From: an uncultured Methylophaga sp.
GTDB lineage: Bacteria; Pseudomonadota; Gammaproteobacteria; Nitrosococcales; Methylophagaceae
Direction of reading: 5' to 3'
Assembly: GCF_947259025.1 (NCBI RefSeq)
Contig: NZ_CAMYKO010000005.1
Span: 310,001-374,000 of the forward strand
Length of the DNA: 64,000 nt
A program made the position numbers and the translations under genes. How positions within the stretch are numbered: the first letter of the stretch is position 1; the number at the start of each line of letters is the position of its first letter. The notes under the pieces were generated by a model, which saw only the letters and a program-made list of their open reading frames with translations, had not been told where the DNA came from and ran no database searches. This document shows, one piece after another, positions 17,829 through 26,981 of the stretch.

Positions 17829-20096
17829 TTACCACCAATTTTCATGTGACAGCGTTTCGATGTCTTGTCTTTTGTAAAAGTAGTTTTTGAAATCATCTAT
17901 CCCAGGGCCAGATATTGGTCTTAGTTTACTTTGTTTTCTTAGGTTATTTATTACGTACTTTTCTACACCTAAGAGCTCAGCTGCATCAGCGCCTGAGAGT
18001 GCCTTCTCCTTAAATTTCTTGATCTTAACTAACTGTTTAAAATCCACATACTCATTGCCCAGGCCATCTTTAATGACTTTGAGCCGACGAGACTTTATCC
18101 AGTTGTAATAAAAGCGTGTCGTACTCTCATTCAAACTATTGCTCGCTTTATTGAAAGACATTAGGTACGGATTGTTTAGATAACGGATTCTGTATGTTCG
18201 GAGTTGTGAAAGCCTTATGTATTTTTTGCTTACTGGCAACTCTGGATTTCTTTCTAGTTTGATGTAATTTTTTTTGATCAATATGGCGAGCTTCTGTGAT
18301 GAGATATTCAGAAATTTTGCTGCTTCTGTTGATGTGAGTAGTGATAAATCTTCAATAAGCGTTTGGTAATATGCTCTATGAGTTCGTTTGGGTTTTCGGC
18401 CTGTATTCGTATCATATTTTTTTTTGTTAACGACAGATAACATGTCTAGCCGGCGAATATCACTACGCTTGAAGATATAGACTTTATTACCGTCACAAAG
18501 TGGCCCTGACACGGGGCTGATACCTTCATCGATTATTTTTTCTGAAAGGTTGGTTGGATTCGTTTCACAATCTTTGGCTAATTCAGAGATGAGTACATAA
18601 TTCTCATGAAATTCCACGACGTCTTTAATGTGGATAAATTTCCTGTTGCTGAGATTTATGCATGGGATAAGTTTGTCAAGAGTTGAATATATGACTGCAG
18701 GATAAGTTTTCAGCTTTTTAGCAGCTTGATCTACTGAGATATAAGCTTGGTCATGTTTTCTTTTGCATGTACGGTTGATGAATGCCTTTAAAGACTTTTT
18801 ACTGAGCTCTATGTCCAAAAGTCCATGTGCAGAAGCTTTTATTACGAACTGAACTTTGCCATCAAGCATGGAAGAAATAAGCATTCCAAATGGGCGCTTA
18901 TTGGCGACGCTACAGGTTTTTAGGTGTTCTCCAATAGTGATGGGGTCTTCAACGTCCGAAATACTATTGGCACTTAAGTTGTCCAGTATTTGGGAAACAT
19001 GTTTAAGTGAATAATGGTAGTCACCACTACTGTCGATAGGGGGGCCTGAAACAGGAAGTAATACTCCTTGGAGTTCCATGCTATGCAGCAATGTTTTTGA
19101 GATCTTCAAACACGCACATAGGTCACTTTTTACAATTGTGCTTGTTTGTCTGTATAAATAATCTGATTGTAAGTAAAAAATCTTTTGGTCAATGGTTTTG
19201 TTGCTGTATATATTTTTGAGGCCTACAGCTCTTGCCAAGCTATTTTTATTAGAGACTGGGATAAAGTACGGACTTAGGTACGGCCCAGTATCTAAATTGC
19301 AAACAGTAAACATTAATGTTTTATGCAAAGCATAATTCGGTTGCCATTGCAGTTCATATCTGTAGTGCTTTCTTTTTGAGTCAGCGAGCTTATAGCTCTT
19401 ATCGTTAATGAGATTTATGAGGTCAATTAAGTCATCAAAACGACGTGTAGACGTCTCGTCAGAAATTATTAGTCTTTTGTCGTCTGAAGTGTAATTAAGA
19501 AGGTATTGGATCTCTTTGGACAACCAATTTTGGTTGTGATCAACTTTAATGGGATTAATCCGGGTCAGGTCAAAGCCACATTGACAATATCTTACCCCTT
19601 TTCGGTTCCAGGTAAGCTGAGAGTTACATTCAATGCAGTAGTCAACCAATAGTACATCATGTTCAGGACAGCAAGTCAGAGGCGCAAAGTCCCAAATTGA
19701 CCTGTGATAAGAACTCTCTCTCAAACATTCGACACATACCTTAGGGTAGGCAAACCGAAGAAAATTTGATGGGACATCATAGTAGAAGAATTCATGGATG
19801 TCTGGTTGATGATCAGCAGAGGCTAGAACGATCGGATAACGAAGGCTTTCCAACGTATCAACTGATTCTTGTGTGAGTTCTGAAAACCCTAACAAATCAA
19901 TATCTCCAGAAGACAATAGCTTTACATAATCGTTGACATTGGCCTTTTCCGGTTCATTTTCTAACCCAGCTTTAACGATATTAAAAGGAGTAGAATAGTA
20001 ATTTATTTCAGCTAGTCTCAGTAGATACCCCATAAAACTCTCAGACTCATAGGGAGCGGGGCGAGCTAGCAGCCTTGGATAAGTACTCACAGTCAA
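17829..20096 (-). CDS. tniQ: TniQ/TnsD-family target-site selection protein (long form)
   Basis: 755 residues, longer than TnsD of Tn7 (508). The N-terminal TniQ domain is clear: the PYESESFMGYLLRLAE opening and zinc-binding cysteines (CVEC near 118, CCPEH, CIEC, CQCG up to about 175). TnsD proteins bind a fixed chromosomal site and recruit TnsC. The C-terminal 400 residues hold several helix-turn-helix-like modules, three of which end in a P-V/I-SGP-xx-D motif at about residues 349, 529 and 728, each followed by Y-x-Y/F-x(4)-I. These may read successive parts of the target. It overlaps tnsC by four bases. It is the only target selector seen, so it is the candidate for recognising the nrdB 3' end. 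Confidence 0.88.
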   Translation of the reverse strand: MTVSTYPRLLARPAPYESESFMGYLLRLAEINYYSTPFNIVKAGLENEPEKANVNDYVKLLSSGDIDLLGFSELTQESVDTLESLRYPIVLASADHQPDIHEFFYYDVPSNFLRFAYPKVCVECLRESSYHRSIWDFAPLTCCPEHDVLLVDYCIECNSQLTWNRKGVRYCQCGFDLTRINPIKVDHNQNWLSKEIQYLLNYTSDDKRLIISDETSTRRFDDLIDLINLINDKSYKLADSKRKHYRYELQWQPNYALHKTLMFTVCNLDTGPYLSPYFIPVSNKNSLARAVGLKNIYSNKTIDQKIFYLQSDYLYRQTSTIVKSDLCACLKISKTLLHSMELQGVLLPVSGPPIDSSGDYHYSLKHVSQILDNLSANSISDVEDPITIGEHLKTCSVANKRPFGMLISSMLDGKVQFVIKASAHGLLDIELSKKSLKAFINRTCKRKHDQAYISVDQAAKKLKTYPAVIYSTLDKLIPCINLSNRKFIHIKDVVEFHENYVLISELAKDCETNPTNLSEKIIDEGISPVSGPLCDGNKVYIFKRSDIRRLDMLSVVNKKKYDTNTGRKPKRTHRAYYQTLIEDLSLLTSTEAAKFLNISSQKLAILIKKNYIKLERNPELPVSKKYIRLSQLRTYRIRYLNNPYLMSFNKASNSLNESTTRFYYNWIKSRRLKVIKDGLGNEYVDFKQLVKIKKFKEKALSGADAAELLGVEKYVINNLRKQSKLRPISGPGIDDFKNYFYKRQDIETLSHENWW

Positions 20097-21160
20097 AAAA
20101 TGTCTTTTAAAAGCTGCGTACTTTTACGACGTACTTTTTGAGGACCCTGTGTATCAGAGCTGGTAACGATACCTTTGTACGCATCCTGAATACAGCGCCA
20201 TGACATTACTTTGTTAATTGGGGTTCTAAATGGATTCCCCTCTGCAGTTTGATTTTTACCAGGTGCATTTTCAAAAGCTTCAGCAAGGTACTCAAGACTG
20301 ATACAGGAAGCCTGCTCTTCAATAGCCTCTTCACCTGCTGCATGAATGATCCGCATAATGTCGTCAATGAAGCCATTCGAAGCGGCATATAATCGAATCG
20401 CAAGTTCCTTATCGGCCAACTTACTCAGGGTTTCAAAAGGCATTAATTTATCGACTTCAGCCAAGAATTTTCTAAAGGTTTTGAAATTATCATCGTCACT
20501 AATCATGAAAGGACGCATTTCAACAGAAGCATGAAATCTTCGTGAAACTTCTGGATCAACATCGAATACTATGCTGGCACGGCCCGTTCCTACCATGATG
20601 ATCGGAATTCCGGTTTCAATAATCATGACTTTTATTGTCTTAGCCAGTTCTAATAACACTTTATTTGATGAGTCAGTTTTGTTTGAAATGAGATGTTGGA
20701 ATTCATCCAAGATTATTAACTCGACGCCTGAATCTTGAAGGTATTTATAGAATCGAAGTTTTGTTGTGTCAGAGTCTTGGTCGTTGACTAAATTTACAGG
20801 TACATCCTGAGGTTTGCAGTTGCTGATTTGTGCAAGTAATGCCGTAAGGAGACTTCTGATAAATTTCCTCGGAGTTGAATCAGACGGAATAACTGCGTTA
20901 AAGATAGTGAGCTGTGAAGATTTAGCCTTAATGGATGGTGGATGTTGCTCCATGTACTTCTTGATAACTGTGGACTTACCTGAACCTGTGGGACCAATAA
21001 TGCTCATAGATTTTGGCTCCGGGGAAATGTCCTTGCTTCTATGAGCACGCTGCATCTTTTTAAGGATTTCTTGAGATTGAGGGTGAGCGATATATATATT
21101 ATTGAGTAGGATTAGTCGCTCACGCTCGCTGAGTAAGTGTTTATTTCGTTGTTCTGCCAT
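20093..21160 (-). CDS. tnsC: Transposition AAA+ ATPase TnsC
   Basis: 355 residues. Walker A GPTGSGKST at residues 56-64 and Walker B IILDEF at 149-154 (D152, E153) are intact; RASIVF and EVSRRFH follow in the sensor region. TnsC polymerises on target DNA, links the target selector to the TnsAB transposase and carries target immunity. It lies three bases after the tnsB stop and overlaps tniQ by four bases, so the operon is tightly coupled. The length is short relative to Tn7 TnsC (555) and closer to TniB-like/TnsC of other Tn7-like elements. Confidence 0.93.
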   Translation of the reverse strand: MAEQRNKHLLSERERLILLNNIYIAHPQSQEILKKMQRAHRSKDISPEPKSMSIIGPTGSGKSTVIKKYMEQHPPSIKAKSSQLTIFNAVIPSDSTPRKFIRSLLTALLAQISNCKPQDVPVNLVNDQDSDTTKLRFYKYLQDSGVELIILDEFQHLISNKTDSSNKVLLELAKTIKVMIIETGIPIIMVGTGRASIVFDVDPEVSRRFHASVEMRPFMISDDDNFKTFRKFLAEVDKLMPFETLSKLADKELAIRLYAASNGFIDDIMRIIHAAGEEAIEEQASCISLEYLAEAFENAPGKNQTAEGNPFRTPINKVMSWRCIQDAYKGIVTSSDTQGPQKVRRKSTQLLKDIF

Positions 21161-21163
21161 TAT

Positions 21164-23188
21164 TTAATCTTTTTTTAGAGAATAGTCAGCTTGCCAGTCA
21201 GCACTGTCCTCGTAGAGTTCATCCAGATCGTCATCTGATATACCGGGCAATGCTGAGCTTTGATGTGAAATGCTTTCTTCTAATATCTGACGTGCTGTGT
21301 TTTTACCGAAGTCAGATAACCCAGCATAGGTATTTTGTGAGTCATGTACCGAGGTGAGTTGGCGTTGAGTTTGCTGGCCCACATTGCGATAACGAGCTTT
21401 TTTTGAAGCCCTTCTGATGCTTTTAGTTACTTGCCTCTCATTCTCAATAATTTCCTGAATTCTCTTTTCCGCATGCATCAGTGCATCAATGTCTGTTGAA
21501 TCAAAATTTTGCGCAGCATATTTTTTTATCATCTGATGTTGGAACAAGGTTTTGTTACTTGCATATTGAAGGTCGAGGCAAGGAGCAACAATATAGACCT
21601 CTTTGAATGGGTCAAAGACAAAGATTTGTCCAATATCACTAGGGTCGTATTTAATTTTAACTTTATTACCGTCTTTCAACTTTCTTCTCAATAAGCTTAA
21701 CTCCCTTGAGTTATATCTGAGCGATTCGAAGTCAACTCCATAGTGCTGCAGACTACGTTCCTCCGTTTTACCCAACGTAATTCGAAGCATATCAAGGCTT
21801 TTAGGCATGCGGGGTGGGTACCACTCTATCTCTGAACTCCACAGAGTATTGGGAGGAACATTAGTGCTGCTATTTTTGCTGTTATTGTATATATCTACAA
21901 TCCACTGATGAACAATTTCTACTAATGCACTAAAGCTGATGATGGCATCTTTCTGAGGGTCGTACTCATGCTTTTCAAAAATATTGTTAAAAGTTTTACC
22001 CGGTATGTCATTCAGTAATCCATCAGCAATCGTTCTGAAATGTCTTTCAACGAGGCCTTTATACCAAGGGTGCCTTGGAGGAGAGCGCGGTTTTTGTATC
22101 CCCAAACTCCCGCAAATCTCATTAAAATCGTTACTTAAAAACTCTTTGCCATTATCGACTAAGATGACTTCAGGTATACCGTAAGCAAGCCAATCTAGCT
22201 GAATATTTGGATATATAATCTTGAGTTCTTCTTTTGGCAAAATGGCATGTCTTAAACATTCAATCACACTAAGAATACTGGGTGGGGAGAAGCTCAGATA
22301 AAAGCCCAAGACCATCTTGGAATATTTATCAATTAGTGTTGTTAGTGTCGGGCGTCCAAGTGGGAGCCTTGTTTCATCATCAACAACACAAAATGGAATC
22401 GGGGTGTGATCGATCTCTGTAATCTCCAATGGTCTTGTGGGTCTGGAGCCTGCACCGTAATACCTGAAAATTCTTTCTGCAGTCCTTCTATTGAACCTTC
22501 TCTCGTAAACAAGAAATTGGTCTAAAGCTTCAATACGCTTACGGAAAGAATCGTAGCAAGGATAATGCGTTATTTCAGACTCCCAAGCTAAAGTAGCAAG
22601 GCGCTTATATGATTTTTTAATTGTTGGTCTTTCGCGGGTTAAGTAATGATCGATTGCCTTTTGAATAAGGGCTTCGACCTCAATACCGAAACGCGGCGTT
22701 CTGTTTCCCTTTTTAAAATGTTCATCAACCAGGGAATTAATATTCTCATCAGAGTTTATGTAGCTTTTGATCCAACGTGTGATGGTGGTCCAGCTTTTTG
22801 GTGGTTTTGAGTCCTGAATTTCTTCTGCTACACGGTTAATCAGGTCAAGCTTTTGTTTCTGGGTTAGTCGGACATCATAGAAGTGTTTTGCTTCATTGAC
22901 ATAAGCTAATTTCCTCAGTGCATTCTCTTTTAAATGTTTGGGGTGGGCTTGAAAGTCCACTAAGGGTGATGTTTCCGTGATTGATGTTAAGTCAATTTCA
23001 TCATCATCAAGAAAGGTCAATTGCCCATTGTTAAGCTTTGAGTGCAGCTCACTTTCCCTAAAGTATGAGTTGATGGCTGTTTTGAGATCTGTAAGCTGAT
23101 ATGTTTTGTTTTTTTGGGTTGAGGTGATCTCATAAACCCGTTTTCCCATGAGTACCTTTGCACCCACTTCAAATTTATAATTAGCCAT
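21164..23188 (-). CDS. tnsB: DDE transposase TnsB
   Basis: 674 residues from ATG 23188 (MANYKFEVGAKVLMG), which overlaps the tnsA stop by eight bases; a longer frame to 23257 lies inside tnsA and is unlikely. N-terminal winged-helix DNA-binding region, then the rve integrase core with the DDE triad: EIDHTP (D about 259), VDNGKEF (D about 346) and VERHF (E about 381), the last two 35 residues apart as usual. TnsB cuts the 3' ends of the element, joins them to target DNA, and binds the repeats at the ends. Confidence 0.95.
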   Translation of the reverse strand: MANYKFEVGAKVLMGKRVYEITSTQKNKTYQLTDLKTAINSYFRESELHSKLNNGQLTFLDDDEIDLTSITETSPLVDFQAHPKHLKENALRKLAYVNEAKHFYDVRLTQKQKLDLINRVAEEIQDSKPPKSWTTITRWIKSYINSDENINSLVDEHFKKGNRTPRFGIEVEALIQKAIDHYLTRERPTIKKSYKRLATLAWESEITHYPCYDSFRKRIEALDQFLVYERRFNRRTAERIFRYYGAGSRPTRPLEITEIDHTPIPFCVVDDETRLPLGRPTLTTLIDKYSKMVLGFYLSFSPPSILSVIECLRHAILPKEELKIIYPNIQLDWLAYGIPEVILVDNGKEFLSNDFNEICGSLGIQKPRSPPRHPWYKGLVERHFRTIADGLLNDIPGKTFNNIFEKHEYDPQKDAIISFSALVEIVHQWIVDIYNNSKNSSTNVPPNTLWSSEIEWYPPRMPKSLDMLRITLGKTEERSLQHYGVDFESLRYNSRELSLLRRKLKDGNKVKIKYDPSDIGQIFVFDPFKEVYIVAPCLDLQYASNKTLFQHQMIKKYAAQNFDSTDIDALMHAEKRIQEIIENERQVTKSIRRASKKARYRNVGQQTQRQLTSVHDSQNTYAGLSDFGKNTARQILEESISHQSSALPGISDDDLDELYEDSADWQADYSLKKD

Positions 23189-23837
23189 TAATCTGCACCT
23201 GACTGAGTCTGAGAAGTGTATCCGGGCCCAGTGGGTGAGTTGCCAGCTCAAACTCAAAGTATTTTTTCGCTATAGCGGCGTAACAGTCTACGAGTTGAAG
23301 TCCGTGTGACTCTGCAAGATATTTAAGATCAGAGAGAGTGAGAATACCGTTGTGAATTCGGTTAACATCATTCAGAAGTGAATTAGTCTCTACTGGCGGA
23401 AGTTCCTGCCAGATATATCGATATAGCAATTTGAGATTACCGAATAAAGGCTGAACGCGAAGATCAACATCTGTTACGACAGCATAGTCGAAACCGTCTC
23501 GTTCCATCGCTGCTGTAATGGCAGCAGTTTTTTCAATAAATTCGGGTTTTTGTGTGGTGGAATACGTTTTCACTTCCACATATTTCAGTTTGGGCGTTGA
23601 CCTGCGGACAACCTCGAAATCAGGGAAATGATTATGATATTTATTCTTGAGGGAGTAACGGTATTTAATGGGTTGAGGATGGTACTCAATTACATCATCA
23701 TCGAATTCAAGGTAAAAAAGGAAATCACGCTCTACCTGTGAGTCCCATTCAACCATGCACCCCATTTTGTAACTGGGAAAATTTCCAATGACACGATCTC
23801 TACCGCCATTGTTGATTTTCCTTGCAGGTTTTCTCAC
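23181..23837 (-). CDS. tnsA: TnsA endonuclease
   Basis: 218 residues, start GTG 23837 with AAAGGAG nearby. The N-terminal restriction-endonuclease-like core has the acidic residue in DSQVERD (E36), PDFEV (D73) and VEVKT (E88, K90), matching E63, D114 and K132 of Tn7 TnsA. The C-terminal part (about 100-218) is the winged-helix TnsA_C region that contacts TnsB/TnsC. TnsA cuts the 5' strands, so the element should move by cut-and-paste and not by cointegrate formation. First gene of the tns operon; its promoter overlaps a TnsB-like site. Confidence 0.93.
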   Translation of the reverse strand: MRKPARKINNGGRDRVIGNFPSYKMGCMVEWDSQVERDFLFYLEFDDDVIEYHPQPIKYRYSLKNKYHNHFPDFEVVRRSTPKLKYVEVKTYSTTQKPEFIEKTAAITAAMERDGFDYAVVTDVDLRVQPLFGNLKLLYRYIWQELPPVETNSLLNDVNRIHNGILTLSDLKYLAESHGLQLVDCYAAIAKKYFEFELATHPLGPDTLLRLSQVQING

Positions 23838-23885
23838 CCAAATACTCCTTTAGTGTGGCTCTTTGCTATGCCAAATACTTGAGTG

Positions 23886-23914
23886 AATATAGGTTAGTGG
23901 TATCAGAAATGCAA
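23886..23914 (-). promoter_or_regulatory. tnsA promoter
   Basis: On the minus strand: -35 TTGCAT (23909-23914), exactly 17 bp, then -10 TATATT (23886-23891), 48 bp upstream of the tnsA GTG. The -35 box overlaps the repeat at 23910-23924, so binding of TnsB there should block RNA polymerase. Confidence 0.65.
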
Positions 23915-23924
23915 CTTATGGTCG
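23910..23924 (-). repeat. Internal copy of the TnsB-type end repeat
   Basis: Plus strand TGCAACTTATGGTCG, differing by one base from the repeat at 28315 and by two from the one at 28336. It lies 4.4 kb inside the element, over the -35 box of the tnsA promoter. About 20 bases further out (23932-23934 on the plus strand) the minus strand reads TGTCACAT, loosely like a transposon tip. Confidence 0.7.
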
Positions 23925-23978
23925 TTTAATGTGACAATGCCAGTGTAAAAGCAAGAAAATCATTATCTTGTTTGCGGA

Positions 23979-24701
23979 CTATAGATATTTTGAAAGCGGC
24001 GCATCCTTTACAATCTTACTAGTGAGCCTGGTAAGCTTTAAATTTCCTGCTGTATTTAGGCCCTTCCACCACATGCGTCGGGTCCAATAAACTCCAGTCA
24101 GAAGGTCTGGAGTTGATGCAGACCAAGCAAGATCTGCTGCACCTCTGTGAGTGTCCTGATCAGAGTTTTCAGGTTTAGGGGTTACTTGTTCATATACATA
24201 AACAAGGTTGACAGTGTCTGCATCATGTTTTCTGAGCATTGATGAGGAAAGGCTAAACGAGTCAGCATCGGTACTGCTAAGTTTTCCTTTAATTTTGACA
24301 CAAAAAAGAGATGCTTTTATCTCTAGCACCATCTTATCGGCTTTTAATTCAATTTGACTAAGCTTCTCTGCCGAAATTTTTTCACCTGATAGGGCAGCAT
24401 GATTTACGCACTCAATGATTGGCCAGTTTGACTCACTTGATCCCACCCATATGCCATTAATATCGGGGAAAACATGATTATTTAATGCAGGGAACTTCCT
24501 CCATAGCATTCTCCAGCCAGAATAATGTGATGAGGCTCCAAACCAGAGGGTAAAACAAAAATAAATCAACATGACAAAGAACCTAACTACATCCACTTTA
24601 GATGCATCAACAAGGTCACACAATGAAATCAAAACAACTAGAAAAAGGCTGTAGCCGATTAAGATTCCATACCACCATGATTTAGGTATGAGCCTATACA
24701 T
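23979..24701 (-). CDS. cap15: CBASS effector, Cap15-like (two-TM beta-barrel membrane protein)
   Basis: 240 residues. Two membrane segments (about 10-28 and 39-58) are followed by a soluble domain opening FPDINGIWVGSSESNW, the layout and G-x-W-x-G start of the SMODS-associated 2TM-beta effector family (Cap15). In known systems a cyclic dinucleotide binds the small beta-barrel, the protein clusters in the inner membrane and breaks it, killing the infected cell. The ligand here should be what the cyclase makes, probably cyclic GMP-AMP; that is inferred. It is the last gene of the CBASS operon, 53 bp after cap3, and ends 141 bp before tnsA. Confidence 0.8.
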   Translation of the reverse strand: MYRLIPKSWWYGILIGYSLFLVVLISLCDLVDASKVDVVRFFVMLIYFCFTLWFGASSHYSGWRMLWRKFPALNNHVFPDINGIWVGSSESNWPIIECVNHAALSGEKISAEKLSQIELKADKMVLEIKASLFCVKIKGKLSSTDADSFSLSSSMLRKHDADTVNLVYVYEQVTPKPENSDQDTHRGAADLAWSASTPDLLTGVYWTRRMWWKGLNTAGNLKLTRLTSKIVKDAPLSKYL

Positions 24702-24754
24702 AATTATGTCACCAATCCAAATGTTCGGTTATAGGTAATTTGCAAAGTGATTCT

Positions 24755-25225
24755 TTATTCCTGAGTGTGTAGGGACAATGCTTTTATTTGATTACCAAGC
24801 TTTTTCCCTACCCAAATATTCCTTCGCCCAATAATTAAGAGTATTGAGGGGGCTGGATCTGTTAAGTTTTTTTTCCAACTTGTTAAGTCGAGCAATGAAG
24901 GAGATGGGACATCTTCAGGGTGAGTGTGCCATTCGCCAACATAATTGAGTATTCCTTTGGATGCATAGAAAGCCTGATTCACGGCTAATTGATGATGACG
25001 TCCCTTGCGATTAACTGAAAACCTTGTTCTGATGTCACCTTGCCCAGGTTCAGAAATATGCCTAATGATGATGTGCTCCCCTCGACGCTCACCTATAAGT
25101 ACGCCAGCAGCTTCATCATTTTCCAGGTTCATTTGTCTATGAAAATATAACTTTTTGTATGCTGAGGATATGATAACAACCAAGTTTCCATCACTATCTT
25201 TAAAAGTCAGATCCGTCTCATGCAT
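24755..25225 (-). CDS. cap3: CBASS deconjugating protease Cap3 (JAB/MPN family)
   Basis: 156 residues with the JAMM zinc-protease site: EWHTHP near residues 93-98, then S and D in SPSLLD (about 102-107), and an upstream glutamate in DEAAGVLIGE. In type II CBASS, Cap3 cuts the bond that Cap2 makes between the cyclase C-terminus and its target, limiting or resetting activation. Its start overlaps the cap2 stop by eight bases. The size is normal for Cap3. Confidence 0.92.
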   Translation of the reverse strand: MHETDLTFKDSDGNLVVIISSAYKKLYFHRQMNLENDEAAGVLIGERRGEHIIIRHISEPGQGDIRTRFSVNRKGRHHQLAVNQAFYASKGILNYVGEWHTHPEDVPSPSLLDLTSWKKNLTDPAPSILLIIGRRNIWVGKKLGNQIKALSLHTQE

Positions 25226-26981
25226 TACAAACTACACAATTATCGTTTTGTGACAGAATTTTTGGCTTTCTAGCTCTACTTCCATCAAAGAAATGTTCTT
25301 TATATGTCCACTCAAAGTGGTGCTCAAGTGTGTACAGAGCGGCTTCTTGCATCAGGCCTGCCGTGACAACACTGACCGCAGCATCATACGGTGTGAAGGT
25401 TGAGCCACAGGATATTCGTTGTTCATTGTGACGGTTTAAATTTTCAAATCTGAGATCAGTACCATTTTTATAAAAACCTCTCTCGGATATTAAGCATCCA
25501 AAGCATGACTGGCCATTATCAATGAATACTTTTGATGCACGCCCAAACCCATCATTGAAACCATGGATGATTACTGGCCTCGCACCACTATCGATTTCAC
25601 GAACAACACAGGCAAGTCGCTTAGACACAGTTGGTCTTCCAGTTGCATCGATAATGATGTCATATTTCCTCAGGTTAATTTTAGTTATAGGAAAATAACT
25701 GTTAAAGGCCTCTATGCTGGTCGTGAAGTGAATGGACTGATGCAGCATTCTAGTAGTGGCTTCGGCCTTGTTTGTTTGAAAAGCTTCAGAGGTTAATGAG
25801 TGACGGCCATAATTTTCCGGTTCGAAAATACCAGGGTCGTATAAATGTAAATAACCATCACCACAACCTGCACCTGAGCGAAGTAAAAGCGGTGCTAGGT
25901 ATCCACCGATTGTTCCACATCCAATTAAAGCGATTTTCTTAGTACGTAAATCGCCCACTTCGGGGCGAGGGCGATTGCGTGCGAGCAACGACTCTTTATC
26001 TAGTTTTTCAACCCTTAACCGGATGAACTGTTCAACCACTAGAGGATTTTTCAGAACTGACAATAGATTTGCTTCTCTGAGCTTCCTGGGGTTTTTCTTG
26101 GTTTTTCGATGTTTGCCACTGTAACTTTTGAGAGCTGCTTTGTTGCTATTGATTGCAACGTAAAGCGCTATCAGTCCATATCCTAAGACGTCAAAGAGTA
26201 AAAAATGTCTTTTCTTGGTGTGGGCTGCGAAATACTGTAAAAGATTCGATAAAGTGTGTGAATCCACCTCAGTTAACCAAGCTAAGAATGCCTTGAAGTT
26301 TTCTGGAGGCCAAGATAAACCTGACAGTTTTTTAGGATTAACCCTAAAGCAACTGGAAGAGCATGTATATTTCTTTGTCTCATTAAATTGATTGAGATGC
26401 AGCCATTTTTGATATTCGGCAACATCATTCTGATCAAATAAGACCCAGCGGGATTTTTTCTCTTGGTTAACTATACATAAATCTAGAGTTTTTGCCTGTA
26501 ATGGTTGCGTTTGAGAAAGAAGATAAACAGTCCTGTCAGCAAGCCAGTAAGCTGAAAACTCTCCCTCAAGTCCTTGATCTGTACTTTCACTGTTACTGTT
26601 TGCAACAATTTGCAGTGTTTCCTTTATTTGGGTGTCTACACAGTAGTAAGTGCTGTATAAATCATTAGGATCCCAATCAGCCTCCATTTGTTCGACATAA
26701 CAAAGGAACCAACCAAAGTTTATATGTGGTAGAAGTCGCCCCTTATAGTGGTCTGGAATACTCAATAGACAGGCTGTTGGCAGCAGAAGGTGAGGATCTT
26801 TGGAAATATCTAATAGAACACAGAATTTCCCACCTGATGTAACAAATTCTTTTTGGTAGAAACCAGTGGAGTGACTATATTTTAATATGGGAGAATCTTT
26901 GGGAAGTTTGTTCGAACTGATGTAGCAGTAACCCAACCCCAATAAAATTTGGTGCAGTTCACTCAAGATACTGTTAACCAC
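25218..26981 (-). CDS. cap2: CBASS E1-E2 ubiquitin-transfer-like protein Cap2
   Basis: 587 residues, typical of the E2-E1 fusion. The N-terminal E2-like part has a candidate catalytic cysteine at C94 (GWFLCYVEQ). The E1 part has a nucleotide-binding loop IGCGTIGGYLAP near residue 350, the acidic LYDPG strand end, and IIDATGRP near 445. A cysteine in CGSTFTPY near 520 is a candidate E1 catalytic residue, and paired cysteines (CFGC, CVVC) resemble the structural zinc cysteines of ThiF/MoeB proteins. Cap2 activates the C-terminal glycine of the cyclase and conjugates it, which primes nucleotide synthesis. It overlaps dncV by eight bases. Confidence 0.92.
   Translation of the reverse strand: MVNSILSELHQILLGLGYCYISSNKLPKDSPILKYSHSTGFYQKEFVTSGGKFCVLLDISKDPHLLLPTACLLSIPDHYKGRLLPHINFGWFLCYVEQMEADWDPNDLYSTYYCVDTQIKETLQIVANSNSESTDQGLEGEFSAYWLADRTVYLLSQTQPLQAKTLDLCIVNQEKKSRWVLFDQNDVAEYQKWLHLNQFNETKKYTCSSSCFRVNPKKLSGLSWPPENFKAFLAWLTEVDSHTLSNLLQYFAAHTKKRHFLLFDVLGYGLIALYVAINSNKAALKSYSGKHRKTKKNPRKLREANLLSVLKNPLVVEQFIRLRVEKLDKESLLARNRPRPEVGDLRTKKIALIGCGTIGGYLAPLLLRSGAGCGDGYLHLYDPGIFEPENYGRHSLTSEAFQTNKAEATTRMLHQSIHFTTSIEAFNSYFPITKINLRKYDIIIDATGRPTVSKRLACVVREIDSGARPVIIHGFNDGFGRASKVFIDNGQSCFGCLISERGFYKNGTDLRFENLNRHNEQRISCGSTFTPYDAAVSVVTAGLMQEAALYTLEHHFEWTYKEHFFDGSRARKPKILSQNDNCVVCNA

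Noticed and set aside
17640-17830. A left end of the Tn7-like element between the small-gene array and tniQ
   Set aside because: No TGT-start followed by CATAAG-type repeats is present; the stretch is better explained as the decayed third family-B gene.
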